Shown in pieces: positions 22,701-30,419 of a stretch of DNA of 42,136 bases. The stretch is from Haplomitrium mnioides. Taxonomy: Eukaryota > Marchantiophyta > Haplomitriopsida > Calobryales. Position 1 is the first letter of the stretch, and each line of letters begins with the position of its first letter. The notes beneath the pieces were generated by a model. The model ran no database searches, was not told the DNA's origin, and saw only the letters and a program-made list of their open reading frames with translations. The stretch lies in the NCBI GenBank assembly GCA_049999725.1, contig JBNGIS010022309.1:1-42136 (forward strand), in the 5' to 3' direction. A program made the translations under genes and the position numbers.

Positions 22701-25700
22701 GACAGAATACCGAAGGCACTGGTTGTAGCTCAAGTGATCTGGTCCTTACTAACAGGAATAGTACTTCACTCGATATGGCTGTCTAGGAATGCTATAGCTC
22801 TCCAGAAGTTGCATATGGAAGTACTGCTTAAAAATGAAAATCTGGATGAGACTGATTGAGTACGGAAAGAAGCTTGGCGTGATGCCTGTAGAAACTGGAT
22901 GATTGCTCAAAATGAAGAGAAAAGAGAAAGCATTCTTGAAGCCTTTGACAGAACATGGGGTGCCAGGCATTCGCTATCTATCCGTGATGAGGACACAGTT
23001 TACTGGAATTAAGATGTTAGTAGTAATCTGGATTGAGGGTATTGGGTTACTGATGTTTTCTAGGCTAGATCCTGAAAGGGATTGATAGGTTGTTGGTTTT
23101 TGCCGCTCGACCTGATTTATTTATTTATTTTGACCTAAAGCAAACAAGTTTATTTACTTTCAAGCATCAAAGGAACAACCACAGCCAGCAGTCAGGCCAA
23201 GTGGCAAAAACCACCAACTTATCAATCCCATTCGGGATCTAGCCTAGAAAACAAAAGTAACCCAATACCCTCAATCCAGATTACTACTAGAATCAAAATT
23301 CCAGTAAACTGTGTCCTCACCACAGATACATAGTAAATGCCTGGCACCCCATGTTCTGTCGAAGGCTTCAAGAATCCTTTCTACCTGTGTGCTCGACCTG
23401 ATTGTTGGCTGCGGTTGTTCCTTTGATGTGTGAAAGTAAATAAGTTGTTTGATTTCTGTCAAAAACAAAAAAAGAAAGGAATCAAAAGCCAGACGACAGT
23501 CAGAAGCAGCCCAAAACAGAATTGTGCAGCTGAGCCGTCTGAACAGAACACTGGTAGAAAAGGCTGGATGCATGTTGAGTGAGGCTGGCCTTGAGAGTAC
23601 ATTGGGCTGAGGCCATAACCACACCCAACTATCTGTGCAATATTAGCCCTTCAGCAGCCTTGAAGGGGAAAACGCCAGAAGAAGCATGGACGGGTAAGAG
23701 ACCTCATGTCTCACACCTAAGGGTCTTTGGATGTGGTGCAGATGCACTGATACCTGAGGAGCTGAGGAAAAAGTTGCACTTGCACCTTCTTTTTTTTTTT
23801 TTTTTTTTTTGACCGAAAGCAAACAACTTTATTTACTTTCAAGCAACAAGGATACAACCGCGGCCAGCAATCAGGCCGAGCGGCAAAAACCAACAACCAA
23901 TCAATCCCTTTCGGGATCTAGCCTAGAAAATAACAACAGCCCAATGCCCTCAATCCAGATTACTACTAACATCCAAATTCCAGTAAACTGAGTCCTCATC
24001 ACGGATACAAAGCAAATGCCTTGCTCCCCATGTTCTGTCAAAGGCTTCAAGAATTTTTTCTCTTTTCTCTTCATTTTGAGCCTTTCTCCAGTCTCTACAA
24101 GCATCGGCCAAGCTTTCTTTCCGTACTCAATCAGTCTCATCCAGATTTTCTTTTTTAAGCAGTACATATCCATGTGTGACTTCTCGAACACTATTGCATT
24201 CCTAGACAGCTATATGGAGTAAAGTATTGCTCCTCTAAGTAAGGACCAGATCTCTTGCGCTACGACCAGTGCCTTTGGAATTCTGTCGCCTAGGATGCCT
24301 TGCTGCCACGTTGGCTTCCATCTTTTGGTATTCGCCCAAATGGAGAACACTAATCTGTTAATGATATTTCCTGCCCACTTCCAGATAGTGTTGATCCTAG
24401 GACAGAGCCAGAAACAGTGAATGAAGTCTTCCAGTAAATCCTCCTTGCAGCAGACACATCTTGCATCAATCTCAAAGCCAGGCTTCTCTGTTTTTTTTCT
24501 GAAGCTCCCAACTTGCACACCTCTTTGGACAATAAGCCACATTAATGAGGCCTCTTTGGCTGAGCTGCTTGCGTCCCATATCTCAGTCCATCTGGAGGAA
24601 TGTGCAGAGTCGATCGGACCGTGTGCTTTCCAGCGGTCCATAACCGGAACTACTGTAGATGGCCGGTCCAGGATTAACCGACGGCCTTTCTTGGTGGAGT
24701 AGCTGCTGAGGGGGGAGTTATCTTTCCAGACCCACATTCCAGGGTCCCAATCTCCCTCTCCGATATAAGAGCCAAGTAATTTATACTCAGAATTCTGACC
24801 TTTGGGCACTGTGCAGACTCTCATTTTCCTCATAATCACTGAAGGAGGAAGCTGAGGTCGATTTCCTTCGGTCAGCACGGTAGATATAGAGGTGACAAAG
24901 AACCATGAGCATGAAAGGGGGAGCCAAGAGGTCTCAGTCAGGATGCCCGCTTTCAGATCACTATCAGCATTCCAGAAGGATATTGCGATCGGGTGAGTCT
25001 CTTGTGCAGAGGTGAAAACTCCGGTCCAGTCTCCTTTCCGTATGTGTCCTGGCCCCTCAAGGAGAAGTGATATCCATCTTTCAGGGATCTTCTCTATCAG
25101 GTCATGCCATTTACGCTCATGCTTTTTGTGAAGCTGGTAGCGTCCTTGTGCCTCCTTCCACTCAAGGAACTCATATGCTTGACGATTCCATAGGTCCCCA
25201 ATCACGTTGATCCCTGCCTGTGACCATCTCAGTGCCGGCCAACTCTTGTTTGCAGCCAGAAGTGAATTTTCTCCCAGTTTACACCACCAGATGTTAGTGC
25301 TGGACACTTCTTCGAAAGATTCAGGAGCTTTTTGTTTGATAAATCTTTTGAGCACCGACCAAGCCTGCCATATCTCTTTCCACAGCTGAGAGGTGTCTGA
25401 CCAGCACGAGGATCTGCAGTCAGCTACTGACCACAATAGGGAGTTACCCCAACCTAGTTTACCCAATGGTCTAGCTTGGCTGGCTCTGTACAGTAAGAAC
25501 GTTTTGCATGTTGAGTCCCCTGGCAGAACCGTCTTCATAATCCACTTCCCCAGCAGGGCTTGAATCTGCGCAAATATATCAATCAGTCCCAAGCCCCCTT
25601 CTTTCTTCCTCTTCACACATGTTTCCCATGCCACCAGAGCTCTGCAGTTTTCCCCGTTTCCTGACCAAAGGAAGTTCCTCTTCACACTTGCACCTTCTTA

Positions 25701-28700
25701 GGATATCAGCCTGGAGTGAAGGGGTACTGCTGTCTAGACCACAAGACTGGGAAGATCACCTGCAGCAGGGATTGTTGAGTATCAATGGTATTGGGAGCAC
25801 AGATCCCGAGCAAATGCTAGAGTGGGCCAACAGATCCTGCTCAGGATCATATGTGCAGTCCTTCCCAAATAGAATTCATTTAAGGTCCCATGCCAGCCCT
25901 AGGGCCATAAAGACCAGAAGTACAAAAGTGTACTGGAGTGCGGTAAAAGAAAGTAAGAACAGTAGTAAAATAAGTAACAACTGTAGTCACACGTCACAGG
26001 ACATCAACTACATACCAGTAAAAGAGCAACCCTGGAGAGGAAGTTTTTGTGAGGCATTTCATATTGCTTTATACAGGCTAAGCCAGTGATAGCTCACACA
26101 TGTAAAAGGTCAGTGTTAGCATGCAGCAATCTGTGCTGCTGTAGGCCGAGTTCCTCCAGGGGATGTTTGTGGAGTGGCAGGTCTGCCATCAACTAGATCC
26201 CAAATTTTATCAGCCATCAGGTCCAGTTTCAAGGATGTTCTAATAATGAGGAATTTTAGAAAGGTGAGAGAGCACCTTTTCTGCTTCTTCCCAAAAATTT
26301 CAACTTTCTTTTCAGCAAACTAGACAGAGTCAGAATGCTTTAGAAGTTCTGATTTTCTTGACCATTAAGGCATCGCTTCTCCCACAGCGCATCTTTAGGT
26401 TTTTTTGCAAAAAAAACCATCCTTGTCCCGATTCTGCGTTTGGCTCAAGTCGTTGGGAAAGGAGGAAGCTCTTCTTAGAATTCTTTATTTTTTTAGCAAA
26501 TTTCGTTTTAGGGAAGTCTTGTGGCCTTGCTCTGTCCTTCAAGCAGCTCTTAGGTGTAGAAATGTTGTTTTTCTGCATGCAAATCCACACAGATTATTTC
26601 ACAATTTGATCTTCACGATGGTTCAAGAAAACAAGTGGTGGGTTGGTCTCTTCAATTCTTTGTTAAGGCAGCAGCGCAATGTCAAATTTTATGGTGCTCT
26701 TTCCTTCAACCATCAATCAGAAACATTTTGGAAAGGGTCTCATCTGCAAAAACATGGTATCCTTCGAGTATGGCAGAAAAACGGGATGAAAAACGACAAG
26801 TTTTTCAGGCAGGTTTTTCAAAAATTACAGCCATTGATTATGGCAAAAAACAGATTTTAGAAAAGCAGCCTCAGCGAGTATCCCACTGGTCAAGATCTTA
26901 TGAGCTCCTTTTCAGAAACTCAATAGAAACATACAATGTGGTTTACTCAGCAAGGATCGCCTCAGTTCTGTAATAAATATCTGCCAAATTTTCAAGGTTA
27001 GTAGTAACCGTGCCCTGATACCATGTTGGAATTTCAACTCATACATTCATAACTCAGGGTCTTTACAGCATACGATGCAGCACAACCTCTCATAGGCCTC
27101 TCAGTATATCTCAAGAATAGATTTAGTCTGTAGTCCTCTTCAGATTGCTGTACAGACTTCTATCATGTTCTAGCTCTACCTATTTATCTTTAGGAAATGC
27201 CTTGGATGTGCAAGGACATCTCCAAAGCATGTGCCTGTCAGGAACAGGCATGCCTCCTCACGACAGATAGCTTGATAAAAGCTGTTTGCTGACCTACTTG
27301 CTAAATTGAAGCAGGTTCAGATAAGATAACTTATGTCATTACTAATATTGAATTTGTAACATAAGCCCCGGCCCCATCTCTCCAGCCACTTCTTACACTG
27401 GTTGTACCAGCTCATATCTTAATCTTCTTCCCTGTAGAGAGATTTGCAGCAAACTATGAGTGAAAGAATGATTGTGTTGACAGCGAGATTAGGTTAAATT
27501 GGGGAAGGGATTGGAAGTGCACCACAAACATCTTTAAATTTGCAGCAACCGAAGAGTGAAAGAAGAATGGTGTTGACAGCTAGGTTAAATTGGGTAATAG
27601 ATTGGAGGTGCGCAACAAGCATCTCTAATTGGAACCATGGGTTGTGCGGTGCAGGCTCTTGCCCAAGATCAGTTGCGTGCTTTGCAGGGGATAACTAGTA
27701 CAGTGGCACCAGAGTTGAGCATGGGTGTCTATGATGGTGACACATCTCAAGGTCATCGTCTCCTTCTTCGGGATTCTGCTAGGCTGGTAAATTAAAACGT
27801 GATTGATTGCATGCTATTTGCAGTGATGCAATCTTTGTGTTGAATATTGGAGCACATCTGGATTTGTGCTAAGCTGAAGAAGCTGCACACTGACGTGAAG
27901 AACTCCACAACGTTGCCATCCTGCGAACAATTTACATGAAAGTTTTTTGATTCTAGATTTTGTGCTGTCTGTGGATCAGCTTATCACAAATCCAGATATG
28001 CTCCATGTATCAATATTGCCATGCCATCAACAATTTACACGAATTTTGTCTAACCTCAGGTAATTTTAATTTAAGAATTTCAGGCACGTGAATGATGTTC
28101 GTACCAGGGTGTACTATATCACAATGCTTCTAGTACTGTATTGAACTCTCATTCTTTGCTGTGATTAATGCTGGCAAGAATAGGAATGTCTTGGTTCTGC
28201 TGTCATTTAAGCTTTGATATTTTGTAAAGTAGAATATTTACTGGGAGGGTCGTGACTGAATTCAATTCTCTTTGTGCCCAATTAAAAGTTTCAAAGGAAA
28301 CTGCCATGTAGATGCGAGTTAACAGGTCAAACTGCCTGGTCAGGTTTGTGGTGATTGATGAAGCTCATGCATACCGTGGCGCGTTTGGTTGCCACACTGC
28401 CTTAGTTCTTCGCCGATTACGCCGTCTATGCAAATATGGTATGGGTTTTGTATGTCTGTGATGTTCATGCAATTTTCTTGTTGAAGGACATACTGAATGG
28501 CATTGGTATAGAAGCTATTCTACATGTAACAGTGTTGGTTGGCCTTTTGTCAGTTTATGGAACAGAACCAACTTTCATTGTGTGCAGTGCAACCATAGCC
28601 AATCCATTGGGACATACAGTGGTCTGTACTTTCCTCAATTTAGTTTTTCTCAAAACTATTAGCTAAACCATGAGTCTTTCTTGTGAGGCTTTGCTTTTGC

Positions 28701-28900
28701 CAGTTGCTAGTTCTTTGAAACCAACAGTAGATTTGATTCAAGTTCATTTCACTGGTTGGTTTTGCAATCTGGCTTACACACAATTTTCCTTGTATGTCAG
28801 GAACTTGTTGGCCTACGGGAAATTGAGGTGGTGAAAGAGGATGGAAGCCCTTGTGGCAAGAAGTTTTTTGTGTTTTGGAATCCTCCAATTTGCTCTGTTG
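16790..28900 (+). CDS. HRQ1: HRQ1, RecQ-like helicase with N-terminal ubiquitin-like domain (5' part, 13 exons; 3' end not in window)
   Basis: Exons: 16790-16939, 17000-17986, 18068-18224, 18523-18620, 18741-18884, 19260-19328, 19457-19579, 20142-20291, 27655-27786, 27980-28059, 28344-28438, 28554-28621, 28801-28900. Every junction is GT-AG and in phase, giving 784 codons plus one base. Residues 1-80 are a ubiquitin-like fold ([10 protein letters not shown] ... [14 protein letters not shown]), as in plant HRQ1 but not yeast. A long basic linker follows, then the first helicase lobe: YSHQAQA, motif [10 protein letters not shown] (592-600), LFPTKALAQDQL (Ia), LITNPDML (Ib), DEAH (702-705) and CSAT (739-742), ending at [11 protein letters not shown]1 is a 3'-5' helicase in nuclear interstrand-crosslink repair. 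The second helicase lobe and C-terminal cysteine-rich domain, some 350-400 aa, are missing from the window. Translation start is the first ATG after an in-frame TGA at about 16746. Intron 8 is 7363 bp and loaded with retroelements. Confidence 0.92.
18288..18425 (+). repeat. Dispersed repeat R1, copy 1 (HRQ1 intron 3)
   Basis: Similar, in the same orientation, to 21548-21660 and 39778-39950. Shared blocks include GATGAGGCT, GTCTGACAC, GCTGCACTCTA, GTGATGTGTGTA, ACCTAGACTA and TTTATTTGT. It is the only retroelement-like sequence seen in the left 20 kb. It may be a decayed LTR piece, because copy 2 lies inside an LTR. Confidence 0.65.
20596..20668 (+). mobile_element. LINE-B 3' tail fragment
   Basis: It carries the LINE-B 3' signature (CTAGGGCTGGCTCTGGACTTTAAT, here in two parts and partly duplicated) followed by a short AATTC repeat tail at about 20641-20661. 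The same signature in the other orientation occurs at 29290-29420, 30286-30320 and 34926-34985. Only the last few tens of bases of the element are present. Confidence 0.65.
20669..20875 (-). mobile_element. Ty1-copia integrase fragment, minus strand
   Basis: On the minus strand two frames together give integrase motifs: a GGEYKSGQF-like block and then [14 protein letters not shown], separated by a frameshift. It is a decayed fragment lying head to head with the + strand copia that starts at about 20876. Confidence 0.6.
21096..21872 (+). mobile_element. Solo LTR, 777 bp, inserted in the copia
   Basis: Termini TGTTGGAAATT ... AATTCCAACA are the inverted TGTTGGAA/TTCCAACA ends of a Ty1-copia LTR. 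Five-base flanks are TTATA (21091-21095) and TTATG (21873-21877), a target duplication with one mismatch. The copia coding frame resumes directly after it. It contains dispersed repeat R1 copy 2. Confidence 0.75.
21548..21660 (+). repeat. Dispersed repeat R1, copy 2 (inside the solo LTR)
   Basis: About 110 bp with high similarity to 39838-39950, sharing GCTGCACTCTATG, AGTTGTGATRTGTGTAGG, CCTAGACTATTGC and TGTGGTTAGTTTT. It is shorter on the left than copies 1 and 3. Confidence 0.8.
22386..23474 (+). mobile_element. LINE-A, 5'-truncated, plus strand
   Basis: It encodes, with frameshifts, the end of LINE ORF2 (a zinc-knuckle region followed by [24 protein letters not shown]), similar to the longer minus copy at 23792-25684. 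It ends in an A-rich tail at about 23461-23474. Flanking copies of AAAGGAATCAAAG/AAAGGAATCAAAAG (22373 and 23475) form the target duplication within copia integrase. It is split by a nested LINE at 23118-23390. Confidence 0.8.
23118..23390 (-). mobile_element. LINE-A 3' fragment nested in LINE-A
   Basis: A 273-bp minus-oriented LINE-A 3' end, its A-tail seen as a T-rich run (TTTATTTATTTATTTTG) at 23117-23132. It is flanked by a perfect 13-bp target duplication GCTCGACCTGATT at 23105-23117 and 23391-23403. Confidence 0.88.
23792..25684 (-). mobile_element. LINE-A, 5'-truncated, minus strand, with an uninterrupted ORF2 end
   Basis: Read on the minus strand it carries about 490 uninterrupted codons (25685-24210) for the part of LINE ORF2 after the reverse transcriptase: [20 protein letters not shown], then a zinc-knuckle [20 protein letters not shown] and a tryptophan-rich end. 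The reverse transcriptase and endonuclease are missing through 5' truncation. The 3' end is a pure A-tail, seen as about 21 Ts at 23790-23810. A 15-bp target duplication CACTTGCACCTTCTT lies at 23777-23791 and 25685-25699. The lack of stops and perfect duplication mark it as the youngest insertion in this intron. Confidence 0.9.
25866..26100 (-). mobile_element. LINE-C 3' end, minus strand
   Basis: It begins with the tail AATAGAATTCATTTAAGGTCCC and the signature GCCAGCCCTAGGGCCATAAAGACCAGAAGTAC, matched in reverse at 34240-34325. The distal (5') limit is uncertain. The GCCAGCCCTAGGGCCATAA core is shared with LINE-B, so the two are related families. Confidence 0.6.
26100..27023 (-). mobile_element. 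Probable internal region of a decayed LTR element, coding content unclear
   Basis: The region is placed by the primer binding site and LTR on its right. Open frames exist on both strands (26330-26590 minus; 26405-26860 plus), but none shows a family motif I can name, and overlapping frames suggest decay. It could be a gag region or unrelated intron sequence. Confidence 0.35.
27011..27361 (-). mobile_element. LTR with adjacent primer binding site
   Basis: On the minus strand, the LTR TGTTACAAATTC...GAAATTCCAACA (27361-27024, 338 bp) is followed at once by TGGTATCAGGGCA (27023-27011). This nearly matches the usual plant primer binding site for initiator tRNA-Met. The 5' LTR limit is inferred from the TG...CA rule; no target duplication was confirmed. 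Confidence 0.65.
27443..27629 (+). repeat. 96-bp tandem duplication upstream of the exon 9 acceptor
   Basis: Units 27443-27538 and 27539-27629 share TTTGCAGCAA, GAGTGAAAGAA, GTGTTGACAGC, AGGTTAAATTGGG and GATTGGAGGTGC-like blocks. The second unit ends 25 bp before the acceptor at 27654, and each unit contains a TTTGCAG that resembles a 3' splice site. Confidence 0.8.
27843..27941 (+). repeat. Exon 10-derived fragments in intron 9, one inverted and one direct
   Basis: 27843-27868 is nearly the reverse complement of exon 10 bases 27985-28017 (it lacks a short insert and has one mismatch). 27912-27941 resembles exon 10 bases 28016-28047 in direct orientation (GTTGCCAT, CAACAATTTACA). The intron thus carries a rearranged part-copy of the following exon. 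Confidence 0.7.
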
Positions 28901-29049
28901 GTGTATGATAACTGCCTTACTCAGTCTAATTTGTCCACTTTGACAGTTATTCACACCTGGATGGTACCTTTTACGTGCAGTCTGGTGTCCATCATGCATT
29001 CTTCCCTAGTGGTCAAATGCTCATCTATTGAATTCTATTTACAAATTTG

Positions 29050-29288
29050 TTTGTTTTTGTTTTGGTTAGAAAGCAAGCAATTTTATTTACTTTCATGCAT
29101 GACAGGAACAATTGTGGCCAACAATCTGGCCGAGCGGAAAAACCACCAACCTATCAATCCCTTTCAGGATCTTGCCTGGCAAACATCAGTAACCCAATAC
29201 TGTCAATCCAAATTACAACTATCATCTAGATTTCAACAAACAGTATTCTCATGACAGATACAGAGAAAATGCCTGGCACCCCATGTTA
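29050..29288 (-). mobile_element. LINE-A 3' fragment, minus strand
   Basis: About 240 bp closely similar to the 3' end of the LINE at 23811-24040 (for example GCAATTTTATTTACTTTCA, CAATCCCTTTC, GCCTGGCACCCCATGTT). A T-rich block (TTTGTTTGTTTTTGTTTTGG) at its left end is the degenerate A-tail. Confidence 0.75.
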
Positions 29289-29289
29289 T

Positions 29290-29370
29290 TGACTTGAATT
29301 GAATTCAACTCAATTTAATGTCCAGAGTCAGTCCTAGGGGCATAAGGACTAAGAGTACAATGCGCACAAG
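29290..29370 (-). mobile_element. LINE-B 3' fragment, about 80 bp
   Basis: A very short 5'-truncated copy: tail of GAATTGAATTCAACTC type, then GTCCAGAGTCAGTCCTAGG and GGACTAAGAGTACAATGCG. It abuts another LINE-B copy directly on its right. Confidence 0.7.
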
Positions 29371-29929
29371 AATGAATGAATGAATGAATTCGTTTTAAAG
29401 TCCAGAGCCAGCCCTAGGGCCATAAGTACTAAGAGTACAGTGCGCACAAGAGTGGAGGGGTGCAAAAACCAAAGCAGTAAGCTAAAAATTATAAAACTGA
29501 AAATAAGTTGAATCGGGACAAACCCGCTTGTGAGTCATATGCTCACTCTCTCATAACTAATCTGTGTGTCTAATCTGTCTGTTTCTGAGATCTAAGCAGC
29601 ATGAGTTCCTGAAAGAAGAGTGCCAGCCAATGTTGATCCTGATATTTGAGAAATTGTTGTACTGTCCCATTCTACTCTACAAAAAGTCCATGATACCTTC
29701 CCTGTATTTCGTAGTACCTGGGGCAACAGAAGATGATGTGGTGTTCATCTTCGGTGACTTGTATAGGTTGCACTTTAGTTACTGCAGATCTCCAACAAGA
29801 TCGTGGTTCGTGAAACCCAGGATGCTTGTGTGAAGGACAGGAGCATGACAACAGCAAAAATTGAACAATCTTCCTAAAACCTTGATTGCTTTGCCTAAAA
29901 TCTGCGATTTTTGTTAGCTGAGAGTGCAT
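29371..29929 (-). mobile_element. LINE-B 3' end, minus strand
   Basis: The tail is a GAAT repeat (29371-29390). Then come GTCCAGAGCCAGCCCTAGGG and, on the minus strand, degraded ORF2 with VTEDEHHIIFCCPRYYEI and GRYHGLFVE, the LINE zinc-knuckle end also seen in the copy at 34926. The 5' limit is approximate. Confidence 0.75.
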
Positions 29930-30285
29930 TACTAGTTATATACACACTCAGAAGGAGTGAAAGAACTAGGACAGATGTGGTGAAATATGATGCTGCAAAA
30001 CAATACTTTGCACTGATGGCTTTTGAAGGAGGACTTTGTGATGATCCTCTAGCATATGCAGAAGCAATGTCCGGACCTGAGGCTTCTCAATGGAGAGAAG
30101 CAGTTCTGAGTGAGTTACAGTCACTAGAGAAGAACAATACCTGGACAGCAACTACTCTTCCACCAGGTAAGAAACCTGTTAAGAGTAAAATAATCTTCAA
30201 AACAAAGTACAATCCGAATGGTACAGTGGAGAGGTATAAGGCAAGGTTTGTAGCTAAGGCCTACTCACAAGTCTATGGGATAGAC

Positions 30286-30320
30286 TAGAATAGAATTCGA
30301 TTAAAGTCTAGAACCAGGCC
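30286..30320 (-). mobile_element. Minute LINE-B tail insertion, about 35 bp
   Basis: Only the terminal repeat and some 25 bases of 3' UTR (TAGAATAGAATTCGATTAAAGTCTAGAACC) are present. The copia frame reads up to it (YGID) and resumes just after (GEAFSPVV), so it is a true insertion. No clear target duplication was found. Confidence 0.7.
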
Positions 30321-30419
30321 TTGGTGAAGCCTTCTCTCCAGTTGTGATGATTACATCTCTTAGAGTCATTTTGGAGGATAAATGCACAGATTTGGAGGAT
30401 AAATGGACAACTAACTTTG

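Larger units (their letters stand above)
20876..25865 (+). mobile_element. Decayed Ty1-copia element (protease to integrase), split by four insertions
   Basis: Host pieces are 20876-21095 ([18 protein letters not shown], pre-integrase region), 21873-22385 ([13 protein letters not shown] zinc-region and a degenerate GGEYTSKEF integrase block), 23475-23791 ([30 protein letters not shown]) and 25700-25865 (region after integrase). The breaks are a solo LTR (21096-21872), a LINE (22386-23474, itself holding another LINE) and a LINE (23792-25684). Stops and frameshifts show it is dead. It has no reverse transcriptase here and no matching terminal LTRs could be assigned. Confidence 0.8.
20292..27654 (+). 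other. HRQ1 intron 8, 7.36 kb, filled with nested retroelements
   Basis: The donor follows ...LFPTK and the acceptor precedes ALAQDQL, so the intron interrupts helicase motif Ia. Phase is 0 on both sides and the two exons together read through the family motif, so the host exons remain sound. The bases up to about 20595 and 27362-27654 look like the original intron ends; the rest is transposon. Confidence 0.88.

Noticed and set aside
23790-23810. A run of about 21 T as a possible Pol III terminator or promoter element.
   Set aside because: It is the reverse complement of the LINE poly(A) tail, adjoining a perfect target duplication.
24421-26089. Plus-strand frames within the LINE at 23792-25684.
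   Set aside because: Shadows of the LINE ORF2 coded on the minus strand.
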